Notes under the pieces: generated by a model
What the model was told of the DNA's origin: nothing
The model's database searches: none
Seen by the model: the letters and a program-made list of their open reading frames with translations, nothing else
Part shown: piece after piece, positions 6,493 to 14,445 of the stretch
Numbering within the stretch: the stretch's first letter is position 1
Layout: the number at the start of each line of letters is the position of its first letter
NCBI GenBank assembly: GCA_900771325.1
Contig: CAAGNN010000007.1
Location: 1 to 15,528 of the forward strand
From: Kiritimatiellia bacterium
Lineage (GTDB): Bacteria > Verrucomicrobiota > Kiritimatiellia > RFP12 > DVOR01
Direction of reading: 5' to 3'
DNA: 15,528 bases
Position numbers and translations under genes: made by a program

Positions 6493-6630
6493 AGCGGACA
6501 GCGGACAGCGGACAGCGGACAGCGCTGGCGCGCTAGAAGAAGCGCCCGTCTGAGCCGTGGGGACTATACCGATTAACCTCTGCCTATTCGTCGCGGAACG
6601 CGGCTGTCGGCTGTCGGCTGTCGGCTAGAG
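6493..6630. repeat. Composite heptamer-flanked element, copy A
   Basis: Four exact AGCGGAC heptamers (6493-6520) lead into boundary motif AGCGCTGGCGC (6521-6531). A core follows that contains CCGTCTGAGCCGTGG (6546-6560), then boundary motif CGTCGCGGAACGC (6589-6601) and GCTGTCG heptamers at 6603, 6610 and 6617. The last unit GCTAGAG (6624-6630) contains the gluQ stop codon on the minus strand. The two arrays could pair at six of every seven bases. The element fills the space between the convergent queH and gluQ genes and runs opposite to copies B and D. Confidence 0.88.
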
Positions 6631-7566
6631 TCTTCCCGGCCAGATGTAAGGATGGCGGGGGAGACTCTTGGGCTGGAAGCGGGGGAGGAGGTCGGGGAGG
6701 GCGGAGATGGTTTCGCCGGGGGCGAGCCAGCCGCAGGAGCGGGCGAGGGCGGAGAGGATTTGGCCGGGGGTGAAGCCTTGTTCGCGGAAGGCAGCGATGC
6801 GCGTGTCGCCGTGGCGCTTAGCGAGGCGGCGGCCGTCGGGGCCGACCACGATGGGCAGGTGCCAGAAGCGCGGGAGCGAGAGGCCGAGGCGGCGGTAGAG
6901 GACGACCTGGGCGGGGGTGGCCGGGAGGATGTCATCCCCGCGCACCACGTCGGTGACGCCCATCTCGGCATCGTCCACAACGACGGCTAGGGCGTAGCTG
7001 GGCTCGGTCTCGGGTTGACCGGGGAGGCGGCGGGCAAGGACGAAGTCGCCGGTGGTTTCGTCGGCGGTCTGGGTGAAGGGGCCGGCAAAGCAGTCGGTGA
7101 AGCGGCCATCGTCGGCCGGGGTGAGGGCCAAGCGCAGGGCGCAGGGGGCGGCGGGGTCGAGGCGCGCGGGGGCCTTGGCGCGGCAGGTGCCGGGATAGCG
7201 GAGGACCTCGCCGGGGTGGGGGGCGGACTGGGCACCGAGGATGTCGGCGCGCGAGCAGGTGCAGGGGTAGAGGCTGGGCGCGAGGCGGTCGAGGGCGGCG
7301 CGGTAGAGGGCGTGGCGCTGGGATTGGTAGACGATGGGGCCGTCCCAGTCGAAGCCGAGCCAGCGGAGGTCCTCGATGAGCGCTTGATCGGCGCCGGGCT
7401 TGTGCTTGGGGTGGTCGAGGTCCTCGATGCGTAGGCGGAGGGTGCCGCCGCAGGTGCGCATCTGCAACCAGGCGTAGAGGAAGGTGCGGATGTTGCCCAG
7501 GTGGAGCGCGCCGGTGGGGGAAGGGGCCAGACGGCCAACGCGGGGAGCGGCGGGGAGCGGAGTCAT
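6625..7566 (-). CDS. gluQ: Glutamyl-Q tRNA(Asp) synthetase
   Basis: A 313-residue GluRS-like enzyme without the anticodon-binding domain, the size expected for GluQ-RS. The family activates glutamate and attaches it to queuosine in the wobble position of tRNA-Asp. Visible features are the class I signature APSPTGALHLGN near residues 14-25 (a HIGH-type motif), the IEDLD segment, the zinc-ligand pattern CTC...YPGTC in the middle region, and the KMSKS-type motif RLAKRHGD. It is the last gene of the leftward operon. Its ATG lies three bases after the stop of the transporter gene and has no clear Shine-Dalgarno, so translation is probably coupled. The stop codon is inside the terminal heptamer of element A, so the last residues may have been altered by the repeat. 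Together with QueH it indicates that queuosine is made and further modified in this organism. Confidence 0.94.
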   Translation of the reverse strand: MTPLPAAPRVGRLAPSPTGALHLGNIRTFLYAWLQMRTCGGTLRLRIEDLDHPKHKPGADQALIEDLRWLGFDWDGPIVYQSQRHALYRAALDRLAPSLYPCTCSRADILGAQSAPHPGEVLRYPGTCRAKAPARLDPAAPCALRLALTPADDGRFTDCFAGPFTQTADETTGDFVLARRLPGQPETEPSYALAVVVDDAEMGVTDVVRGDDILPATPAQVVLYRRLGLSLPRFWHLPIVVGPDGRRLAKRHGDTRIAAFREQGFTPGQILSALARSCGWLAPGETISALPDLLPRFQPKSLPRHPYIWPGRL

Positions 7567-7569
7567 AGA

Positions 7570-10074
7570 CTAGACGAACCAGATGGAGACTGCCACGTAG
7601 CCCAAGAGGATGAAGAGGTTGCCGGCGGTGAAGAGGAGGAGGTAGCGGCCGGGGCGGGCGTCGGGCTCGCGGAGGTAGAAGTTGAGCGAGATGAGCGAAG
7701 CAAGCGAGGCGATGGGGGTGCCGAAGCCGCCGAGGTTGCAACCGAGCAAGAGGGCCTCGCCGCCACTCCCGGGCTTGGTGAAGGGCGCGAGCAGGATGGC
7801 GGCCGGGACATTGGAGATGACCTGGCTGGCGAGGAAGGCCGCCGGGAAGGGGTCGAGCCGGGTTAGGAGGCGGCCGACCGCGGGGATGAGGCCGATGTTG
7901 TGCGAGAAGAGGAAGAAGCAGACGAAGGTCAGGAGGAGACCGTAGTCGACCCGGCGCAGGATGCGGCGCGAGAAGGCCAGCGCGCAGGTTAGAACGATGC
8001 CAAAGAGCCACGCGCCGGGCAGAAGGCGGAAGACCGCCAGCAGGCAGAGGGCGAAGAGGGTGCAATAGAGAGCGACCTTGCGCGGGTGGGTGAGGGTCTC
8101 TGGCACGGACTCGGCCTCGGGACGGAGGGCAAGCGCCTCGTCGCGCACCGTGCAGGTCAGGCCGATGAGGACGAGCCAGCCGATGAGCGTAACCGGGACC
8201 ATCAGCTGGAAGAAGGCGCTCGGCGAGAGGTTGAAGGCGGTGTAGAAGAAGAGGTTCTGCGGGTTGCCGATGGGGGTGGCCATCGATCCGAGGTTCGCCG
8301 CTAGGGTCTGCAACACCACCACCTTGGCGATGTGCCGGCGCAAGCCCAGGCGGTCGAAGAGGAGAATGGCGAAGGGCACGAGGGCCACAAGGGCCACATC
8401 GTTGGTCACGAGCATCGAGAGGAGGAAGGTCAGCTGCACCAGCGTGTGGAGCAGCGTGCGCAGCTGCTTTCGTCCGGCGAGGAGCCGTTGGGCGAGCACG
8501 CGGAAGAGGTTGCACGCGCGCAGCCCGGCCACCACGAACATCAGGCAGAAGAGGAGATTGAGCGTGCGCCAGTCAATGGCGCGCCACCACGCGCTCTTCG
8601 GCGCAAAGACGAAGGAGAGGAGCGCGGCCAAGGCGGCAATCGCTGTCACGGCATGGGTGCGTAGGAAGGCGAACGCCGGGCCGAGGGGGAGGGGCTTCGC
8701 GCCCAGTTGCGCCAGCGCGCAGAGGTAGGCCGGCAGAAGGACCGCGCAAGCACCCAGCCAGGCCAACGGGTCGCCCCAGTAGACCGCGTGGACGCCCCAC
8801 CACGGCAGGAGCGCCAGGGCCACGAGCACGCGCATCGCCATCTCGGCGGCCCCGGCCATCATCGGCCAGAAGGCGCGGCCCATCCCTTGGAGGGCGTTGC
8901 GGTAGATGAAGATGGCGCCGAGGGGCACCAGGAAGGGCGCGGCAATGGAGAGTAGACGGCAGCCGACATCGAGGGCCGCGGCCGAGAGCGTAGCATCATC
9001 CGCCCCTTGGGCTTGGAGGAAGCAGGCGATGAAGTGGCGGCCAAAGCCGAGGGCTAGGGCGGTGAAGGCCGCACCGCTCAGGAGCACCAACAGCAGGCAG
9101 AAGCGGACCCCGGCGCGGATGCGCTCGGGCTTGGCCGCGCCAGTGTTCTGCGCAGCGTAGGTGGCGATGGTCTGCCCGAGGGTGATGGGGAGTTGCGCGG
9201 CGAGGTTTTCGACCTGGCGTGCGGCGGTCATCCCGGCAATCTGCGCCACGCCAAAGGTGTTGATGGCCCCTTGCAGGACCATGCCCCCGAGCCCCGTGAT
9301 GGAGAATTGCAGCCCCATCGGCAGGCCCACGCGCAGATGGAAGCGCGCCACCGACCAGCGCGGACGCCAGTCGCTGCGCCGCAGACGGAGGGCTTCGAGG
9401 CGGCAGGTGACGAGGGCGAAGCAGGCCAAGGCCGAGAAGAGGGTGGCCAGGTTGGTGGCCCAAGAGGCGCCGGCCACGCCCCAGAGGCGGATGAAGGGGA
9501 TGTCGAGGGCGATGTTGAGCAGGCTCGAGCCCGCGAGGCACCAAAGGGGCGTGCGGCTGTCGCCAAAGGCCCGGAGCGTGGCGCTCTGGAAGTTGAAGAA
9601 GACCATCATCCCAATGCCGGCGAAGGCGATGCGCAGATAGGTGCCCGCCGGCTCAAAGATGTCCGCCGGGGTCTGAATGAGGCGGAGGATGGGGTCGGTG
9701 AAGGCGAGGCAGAGGGCCGTCACGGCGGCGGTCACCAGCAGGCAGACCCAGACGCCCGTGCCGACGCTTTGGCGCACGCCGCGCGGGTCGTGCGCCCCGA
9801 AGCGCTGGGCCGTCAGCACGCCCACGCCCATCGAGAGGCCGAAGACAAAGCCCAGGACCACGAAGATGATGGAGTTCACCCCGCCGACCGCCGCCAACGC
9901 CTGGGGCCCAAGAAGGCGCCCAACGAGGAGCGCGTCGACCATAAAGTAGGCGCTTTGGATAAGGTTGCCGAGCAGGAGCGGCCAGGCAAAGGCCAGGAGG
10001 TGGCACCAGGGCGCGCCGGTGGTCATATCGCGGGCGCCCCGATTCGGGCGTTGGTTAGAGCGAGAGGTCTCCAT
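7570..10074 (-). CDS. Transporter fusion: MATE-family efflux domain plus YbiR-like anion permease domain
   Basis: An 834-residue polytopic membrane protein. Residues about 20-455 look like a complete MATE multidrug or organic-cation exporter, beginning MTTGAPWCHLLAFAWPLLLG, with about twelve hydrophobic segments. Residues about 470-834 resemble the YbiR branch of the ArsB/NhaD/CitM permease superfamily. They contain FAPKSAWWRAIDW, the TNDVAL motif (557-562), TPIGNPQN (600-607), and a second-half repeat with SNVPAAILLAPF (754-765) and GGFGTPIASLASL near 782-794. There is no stop and no methionine at the junction, so this reads as a true fusion of two normally separate transporters. Substrates are unknown. 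I chose the ATG at 10074 because GGAAG precedes it; the ATGs at 10089 and 10026 are alternatives. It overlaps the upstream 129-residue gene by 20 bases and gluQ starts three bases after it, so all three are co-transcribed. Confidence 0.88.
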   Translation of the reverse strand: METSRSNQRPNRGARDMTTGAPWCHLLAFAWPLLLGNLIQSAYFMVDALLVGRLLGPQALAAVGGVNSIIFVVLGFVFGLSMGVGVLTAQRFGAHDPRGVRQSVGTGVWVCLLVTAAVTALCLAFTDPILRLIQTPADIFEPAGTYLRIAFAGIGMMVFFNFQSATLRAFGDSRTPLWCLAGSSLLNIALDIPFIRLWGVAGASWATNLATLFSALACFALVTCRLEALRLRRSDWRPRWSVARFHLRVGLPMGLQFSITGLGGMVLQGAINTFGVAQIAGMTAARQVENLAAQLPITLGQTIATYAAQNTGAAKPERIRAGVRFCLLLVLLSGAAFTALALGFGRHFIACFLQAQGADDATLSAAALDVGCRLLSIAAPFLVPLGAIFIYRNALQGMGRAFWPMMAGAAEMAMRVLVALALLPWWGVHAVYWGDPLAWLGACAVLLPAYLCALAQLGAKPLPLGPAFAFLRTHAVTAIAALAALLSFVFAPKSAWWRAIDWRTLNLLFCLMFVVAGLRACNLFRVLAQRLLAGRKQLRTLLHTLVQLTFLLSMLVTNDVALVALVPFAILLFDRLGLRRHIAKVVVLQTLAANLGSMATPIGNPQNLFFYTAFNLSPSAFFQLMVPVTLIGWLVLIGLTCTVRDEALALRPEAESVPETLTHPRKVALYCTLFALCLLAVFRLLPGAWLFGIVLTCALAFSRRILRRVDYGLLLTFVCFFLFSHNIGLIPAVGRLLTRLDPFPAAFLASQVISNVPAAILLAPFTKPGSGGEALLLGCNLGGFGTPIASLASLISLNFYLREPDARPGRYLLLFTAGNLFILLGYVAVSIWFV

Positions 10075-10444
10075 AGATCTTCCAGCCATAGCGGTCGCGG
10101 TCGAGGGAGAGGGCGCGCCCGGGGAAGACCTCGGGGAGGCGGCGGCGCAGGAAGTCGACCACCTCGCGCTCCCAGGCGTTTTGCTGTTCGGGCGAGACGG
10201 GCTCGAGGGTGGAGGCGCGGATGGCGAGGGTGTAGCCGGGGCCGAACTCCGAGCCGATACCGGCGGAGAAGTTGGCGACCACGGAGAAGAGGCCGTCGTA
10301 CTGCGGGTTGGCGCTGGAGCCCTCGGGCGGGCGGGCCGGGTGGCGGCGGAGGGTGTGGCCGTAGCGCGCTTCCAGAAAGCGGTCGGCCTCGCCCAGGAGC
10401 GCGGTCAGGGCGGAATCGAAGCGTTCAACGGCCTTACTCTGCAT
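10055..10444 (-). CDS. Conserved-looking hypothetical protein, 129 residues
   Basis: I do not recognise this protein. It is soluble and mixed in charge. It has an N-terminal amphipathic stretch (VERFDSALTALLGEADRFL), a glycine-rich middle (NFSAGIGSEFGPGYTLAIR, about 58-76) and a C-terminal segment ending DRYGWKIYGDLSL. No signal peptide or membrane segment is seen. The start is well placed: GGGAG lies six bases upstream of the ATG. It overlaps tsaB by 11 bases and the transporter gene by 20, so it is a genuine operon member. Nothing in the sequence tells its role. Confidence 0.85.
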   Translation of the reverse strand: MQSKAVERFDSALTALLGEADRFLEARYGHTLRRHPARPPEGSSANPQYDGLFSVVANFSAGIGSEFGPGYTLAIRASTLEPVSPEQQNAWEREVVDFLRRRLPEVFPGRALSLDRDRYGWKIYGDLSL

Positions 10445-11009
10445 GGGCGGCTCCCACGGCGGGGTGAAGGTAAATCGGCAACGGATCGTCCAGCAGGGCG
10501 GCTTCGCCCAGGGCCGCGACCGTGCGCGGCAGCAACTCGGCCGTGAGTTCCACCGGGCGCAGGGCAAACTCGGCCAGCCGCGCGGCATCGGGGCTGACCA
10601 TCTCGGGCGTTGGGGCAAAGCGCTCGCGGGCCAGGATACGGAAGTCCCCGACTTGCTCCAAGCGCTCCCCGGTGCGGCGGTAGCGGACGGCCCAGAGCGT
10701 CCCTCGCCGCGCATCGCCCACCACCGTTACCTCCGGCAACCCCGAAGCCAAGGCCATCGCCGCGGCCGAGGGGAAGCCGCGCGGCTTCAGCCCCCAACCC
10801 AGCCCCAGTCCTTGTAGGCAGGCGATAGCGGCACGAATGCCGGCAAAGGAGCCCGGCCCAACGCCAACGGTCAGCGCGGTGGGCCGTTCGCCGCCGAGCA
10901 ATTCACCCAGGCGCGCCACCCAAGTTTCGTCGCGCCCCGGGAGCGTCAAGGTGCGTTCGCCAAAGGCGATGAGGGTGGCGGCGGAAGAGCGGTCGAGAAT
11001 CAGCTGCAT
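10434..11009 (-). CDS. tsaB: tRNA threonylcarbamoyladenosine biosynthesis protein TsaB
   Basis: A 191-residue TsaB-type protein. TsaB is the non-catalytic ASKHA-fold partner of TsaD in making t6A37 on tRNAs that read ANN codons. The diagnostic GPGSFAGIRAAIA segment (51-63; usually GPGSFTGLR) is present, and VVGDARRGTLWA (96-107) fits the conserved DARR/DARM region. The N-terminus MQLILDRSS replaces the more usual ILAIDTS. The ATG at 11009 shares one base with the epimerase stop codon (TAATG) and has GAGG eight bases upstream, so translation is coupled. Upstream in-frame codons give a longer ORF but run into the epimerase gene. The short C-terminal part is normal for many TsaB proteins. No tsaD, tsaE or tsaC is visible in the window. 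Confidence 0.9.
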   Translation of the reverse strand: MQLILDRSSAATLIAFGERTLTLPGRDETWVARLGELLGGERPTALTVGVGPGSFAGIRAAIACLQGLGLGWGLKPRGFPSAAAMALASGLPEVTVVGDARRGTLWAVRYRRTGERLEQVGDFRILARERFAPTPEMVSPDAARLAEFALRPVELTAELLPRTVAALGEAALLDDPLPIYLHPAVGAAHAE

Positions 11010-12163
11010 TAGAAGCACCTCTTGGCGAGCGCGAGCAGACCCTGCTTCCAGGGCACGCGATGGGTCTTGCCGCTCTGCCCGCGGAAGCGGTCGATATTCG
11101 CCACATACCAAGCGTAATTGCGCAGGAGGGCCTGGCGGTTGGAGAACTTGGGCTGCCAGCCGAGCCGGTCACAGAGCTTCTCCACGCTCACAAAGCTATC
11201 TTGAGGGGCGGTTTCGTAGACCCAGCGGTAGAGCGGCGAGAGGTGGAGCGCTTCGAGTAGCCGCAGCACCCCAATAACCAGCCTGGCCGGGGTGGCACGG
11301 ACGCGCTTGTCGTATCCGGCGGCATCGAGGACCGCCTGCCAATCCTCGCGCATGGTGGCGAACTCGCGCGCGCCGACGTTGTAGGTCTCGCGCACGGCGG
11401 CGAGGTCGGCCGAGGTGAGCGCCAGGCCAATCGCGTCGCACAGGTCTTCCACGTCGAGCAGCTGGTAGCGGTTGTCGCCCCGGCCGATCATCGGGAAGCC
11501 GTGGCCGGTGTAGGCCCAGTCGTAAAGGAGGGCGAAGACCCCCAGCCGCTCGGGGCCAACGAAGCTCTTGGGCCGCAGAATGGTAACGGCAAAACCATCG
11601 CTATCGAGCCCGCGGACGATGCTCTCGGCGATAATCTTGCTCTCGCCGTAGGGCCCCACGCCCTCTAGACGGTCGCCCTCGGTGATGGGATGGTGGTCGG
11701 GAATGCCGTAGACGGCGGTGGAGGAGATGTAGACAAAGCGCGCCACGCCGGCCGCGAGGGCCTCCTCGGCCACAACCCGCGCGCCATCAACATCGGTCGA
11801 GCGAATCTCCTCCTCCGAGCAGAGCGGCAACGCAGCCGCGCAGTGGATGACCGCCGAGCAGCCCGCGACCAGCGTGCGCACCGCCTCGCGGTTCCGCACG
11901 TCCCCCACTACCGGCTTGACGCGCCCATCGGCCGCCTCGGGGTAGTCGAAGGCCACCAGATCCAGCGAACGCACCTCCTGCGCCCCGTGCGCGAGCAACC
12001 AGCGGATGAGGTTGATGCCCAGAAATCCGCTCCCCCCCGTGACGAGGATAGGCGCGTGCGCTTCGCGCCCGTCAGCGGACAGCGGACAGCGGACAGCGGA
12101 CAGCGCGCGTTCCGCGCCGGGCGGAACTTCCAAGGAAACAAGCGGGGTGCTGGGCTCGGTCAT
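11009..12163 (-). CDS. NAD-dependent epimerase/dehydratase (extended SDR), N-terminus encoded by a repeat
   Basis: A 384-residue extended short-chain dehydrogenase/reductase. The NAD-binding motif TGGSGFLG is at 42-49, the Ser-Thr pair SST is at 147-149 and the YGESK catalytic motif is at 172-176 (YxxxK). Family members act on nucleotide-sugars or sterol-like substrates; no specific substrate can be read here. The oddity is the N-terminus. Residues about 20-32 (ALSAVRCPLSADG) are the translation of the AGCGGAC heptamer array of element C, and the ATG lies in the element core. No Shine-Dalgarno precedes the ATG. No ATG or GTG lies between the array and the Rossmann fold, and the only alternative seen is a TTG on the far side of the array. 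Either the array is translated or the true start was lost. First gene of the five-gene leftward operon; tsaB overlaps its stop. Confidence 0.87.
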   Translation of the reverse strand: MTEPSTPLVSLEVPPGAERALSAVRCPLSADGREAHAPILVTGGSGFLGINLIRWLLAHGAQEVRSLDLVAFDYPEAADGRVKPVVGDVRNREAVRTLVAGCSAVIHCAAALPLCSEEEIRSTDVDGARVVAEEALAAGVARFVYISSTAVYGIPDHHPITEGDRLEGVGPYGESKIIAESIVRGLDSDGFAVTILRPKSFVGPERLGVFALLYDWAYTGHGFPMIGRGDNRYQLLDVEDLCDAIGLALTSADLAAVRETYNVGAREFATMREDWQAVLDAAGYDKRVRATPARLVIGVLRLLEALHLSPLYRWVYETAPQDSFVSVEKLCDRLGWQPKFSNRQALLRNYAWYVANIDRFRGQSGKTHRVPWKQGLLALAKRCF

Positions 12164-12264
12164 AGCAAAGAAGCGTTAGAAGCGGGATGCCTGATTGACG
12201 AGGCCGCCAGCAGATCCGTCGCGTAAGCGGCTGTCCGCTGTCGGCTGTCCGCTGACGGCTTATC
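12074..12264. repeat. Composite heptamer-flanked element, copy C, overlapping two genes
   Basis: The left array is AGCGGAC four times (12074-12101), followed by AGCGCGCGTTCCGCG. The right side has ATCCGTCGCGTAAGCG followed by heptamers GCTGTCC, GCTGTCG, GCTGTCC and GCTGACG (12230-12257), then GCTTATC (12258-12264), which holds the citrate synthase stop codon. The right boundary matches that of copy B (CGCTAACGCGACGG on the other strand). The core lacks the CCACGGCTCAGACGG segment of copies A and B. It contains the epimerase start codon, and the left array is inside the epimerase reading frame. Confidence 0.83.
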
Positions 12265-13654
12265 TTTCGGCGAGCGCGTGGTAGGGCAGGTGATAGCCGC
12301 TGACGGCCTTGAAGGCCGGGCGGACGATCGGGCCGCCGTTGACGAGCTCCTCGAGGCGGTGGGCGCACCAGCCGACCACGCGGGAGATGGCGAAGAGCGG
12401 CGTGTAGAGGTCCATCGGGATATTGAGCATATCGTAGACGAAGCCCGAGTAGAAGTCGACATTCGCGCAGAGCTCTTTCTTCTTCTCGCGGTTCTCGTTG
12501 AAGACCTGCGGGCCGAGGCGGTCGATGGCCTCATACAGGCGGAACTCGTCCATCCGGTCCTTACTCTCGGCCAGTTCGCGGGCCTTCTCCTTCAAGAGCA
12601 CGGCACGCGGGTCGGAGAGGGTGTAGACGGCGTGACCGAGGCCGTAGATGAGGCCCGAGCCGTCGCCGGCCTCCTTGCGGAGAATCTTGCGCAGGTAGTC
12701 GGCGATGGCGCCCTCGTCGGTCCAGTCGGCCAGCGCGTCCTTGATTTCGTCCATCTGGTGCATCACGCGCAGGTTGGCGCCGCCGTGCTTGGGGCCCTTG
12801 AGCGAGAGGGTGGCTGCGGCGATGGCCGAGTAGGTGTCGGTGGCGGCGGAGGTGACCACGTGGGTGGTGAAGGCCGAGTTGTTGCCGCCGCCGTGCTCGG
12901 CGTGGAGGACGAGGCAGAGGTCGAGCAATTCAGCCTCGAGGGGCGTGTAGGCCGCATCCTCGCGCATCATCATCAGGAAGTTCTCGGCGGTCGACTTGCC
13001 GGGCATTGGGTTGCGCACAAAGAGCGATTCGCCGTGATAGTAGTGCATCTTGGCCTGGTAGGCGTAGGCGGCCATTGCCGAGAAACGCGCCACCAGCTCA
13101 ATGCTCTGGCGCAACACCGAGGAGATGTCGATGGCATCAGGCGTCTCGTCATCGCTGTAGGCCGCCAGGGTCGAGCGCGCGAGCGAGTTCATAATGTCGC
13201 GGCTCGGCTCGCGGATAATCTTCTCCAAGAGCGGGTAGGGGAGCGCGCGCTTGGAATCGAGCACCTCACCCCATTCGGTCAGTTCCGCAGACGTGGGCAG
13301 ACGCCCGAAGAGCAGCAGGTAGGCCGTCTCCTCAAAGCCGAAACGCTTCTCCTTCTGGAAACCGCGCACCAGGTCCTGCACGTCAATCCCGCGGAAGAAT
13401 TGCACGCCCTCCACCGGCACAATCTCGTTCTCCGAGACTACATAGCCGTGGACCGAACCCACGCGCGTGAGCCCCACCAACACGCCCGAGCCATCCTCAT
13501 TGCGCAGCCCGCGCTTGACGTTATACTTCCGGTAGAGCTGCGGATCAATCTGCGCGCACGCTCGGGCCTGCTCCTCATAGCGCCCCAACAGGGAGGCGGT
13601 GAGAATAGGATCCTGGGCCAGCGGCGGGTTGTCTCTCTTGTTCCGTGAAACCAT
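12260..13654 (-). CDS. gltA: Citrate synthase
   Basis: A 464-residue citrate synthase, condensing oxaloacetate and acetyl-CoA at the entry to the TCA cycle. A 2-methylcitrate synthase cannot be excluded by eye. The catalytic triad is visible: His254 in LHAEHGGGNNSAF, His341 in GLGHAVY, and Asp400 in NVDFYSG. GPKHGGAN (about 287-294) and the RVVGWCAH segment near 425-432 fit the substrate-binding regions. Size and motifs suggest the longer form found in anaerobes rather than the E. coli type, but this is a guess. I chose the ATG at 13654 because AAGGA lies nine bases upstream; the TTG at 13675 would extend it by seven residues. A possible -10 box (TATAAA, complement of 13667-13672) overlaps that region. 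The stop codon lies in the terminal heptamer of element C. Confidence 0.95.
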   Translation of the reverse strand: MVSRNKRDNPPLAQDPILTASLLGRYEEQARACAQIDPQLYRKYNVKRGLRNEDGSGVLVGLTRVGSVHGYVVSENEIVPVEGVQFFRGIDVQDLVRGFQKEKRFGFEETAYLLLFGRLPTSAELTEWGEVLDSKRALPYPLLEKIIREPSRDIMNSLARSTLAAYSDDETPDAIDISSVLRQSIELVARFSAMAAYAYQAKMHYYHGESLFVRNPMPGKSTAENFLMMMREDAAYTPLEAELLDLCLVLHAEHGGGNNSAFTTHVVTSAATDTYSAIAAATLSLKGPKHGGANLRVMHQMDEIKDALADWTDEGAIADYLRKILRKEAGDGSGLIYGLGHAVYTLSDPRAVLLKEKARELAESKDRMDEFRLYEAIDRLGPQVFNENREKKKELCANVDFYSGFVYDMLNIPMDLYTPLFAISRVVGWCAHRLEELVNGGPIVRPAFKAVSGYHLPYHALAER

Positions 13655-13763
13655 CAGCGTGCGTCCTTTATACAATACACCTAAGAAAACAAGCCCTAAA
13701 CCTTACCACACCGCTCGCGTGCACGCAAGCAATAATCGCTGGACGGTTGGCGAAGCGAGCCCC

Positions 13764-14375
13764 TTACGCGGGGATAATGGTCTCGGGTGTGGCTTCGCTG
13801 AGGGCATTGAGCGTGGTCTCGGCCAGGAGCCAGAGGGCTTCGCCGTGCGAGCGCGCGAGGGCTTCTTCCAGGCTCTCGCACTGCCAAGCTTGCACCACAT
13901 TGCGCACCTGCTGGGCATCGGCCACGCGCGTGATGTGCCCGGCCACGAGTCGCCAGACCCCATCATCGAGCGCGCCGAGAATCTCGCAGACCCGCTCGCG
14001 CACGCGCCCGGCCGCCGTCGTCTCCTCCCGGAGCGCCTCCAAGGTCTCCCCGAGCCGCCGCTGCAATTCCTCGCGCGCCGACTGCGCTTCGCGTTGGCGC
14101 AGCTCCTGCTGCCGCTCGCTCTCGCGCAGACGCTTCTCGCGCTCCTCGGGCGTCTCGCGCATCAGGTCGGTGAGGACGATAAGCTTGGCAATCTCCACAG
14201 CCAACGCCGGGTCGCCCCCCGGCCCGATCGGCACCTCAACGGTCCGGAAGGCCGTCGTCACCGTGAGCGAGGGCTGCTGCGCTGCCGTCGACATCACCGC
14301 CGCAGCACGCACCTCAGCCGTCGCCAGCTGCCCAACGGGGGCCCGCGCAAGCGTTGTGCTTTCCAATCTATCCAT
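13764..14375 (-). CDS. Hypothetical coiled-coil protein, 203 residues
   Basis: I do not recognise a family. The N-terminal third contains a run of small residues and VTTAFRTVEVPIGPG. Residues about 75-130 are a charged, heptad-like helix rich in Glu, Arg and Gln, predicted to be a coiled coil. The C-terminal part, about 130-195, is mostly helical with several Ala, Leu and Trp residues. No signal peptide or membrane segment is seen. The start is supported by GGAG six bases upstream of the ATG. The gene stands alone: element B lies upstream and a 109-base gap separates it from citrate synthase. Confidence 0.78.
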   Translation of the reverse strand: MDRLESTTLARAPVGQLATAEVRAAAVMSTAAQQPSLTVTTAFRTVEVPIGPGGDPALAVEIAKLIVLTDLMRETPEEREKRLRESERQQELRQREAQSAREELQRRLGETLEALREETTAAGRVRERVCEILGALDDGVWRLVAGHITRVADAQQVRNVVQAWQCESLEEALARSHGEALWLLAETTLNALSEATPETIIPA

Positions 14376-14445
14376 CGCGACTCCTTTCCCTTTCTTTACG
14401 CATACCCCCGGCGAAAGGTTACAGTAGATGCTCGCTACGCTCGCT

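Noticed and set aside
6932..8515. Long minus-strand ORF overlapping gluQ and the transporter in another frame
   Set aside because: Its product is a Pro/Arg/His-rich low-complexity shadow with no domain motif, and the real genes on the same strand occupy the region.
12278..13648. Long ORF (456 codons) opposite citrate synthase
   Set aside because: Its composition is a mirror of the strongly biased citrate synthase codons. The minus-strand protein has the catalytic motifs.
13717..13726. Palindrome GCGTGCACGC upstream of citrate synthase as an operator
   Set aside because: A single 10-base palindrome in GC-rich DNA is weak evidence, and it lies upstream of the likely promoter with no second copy seen.
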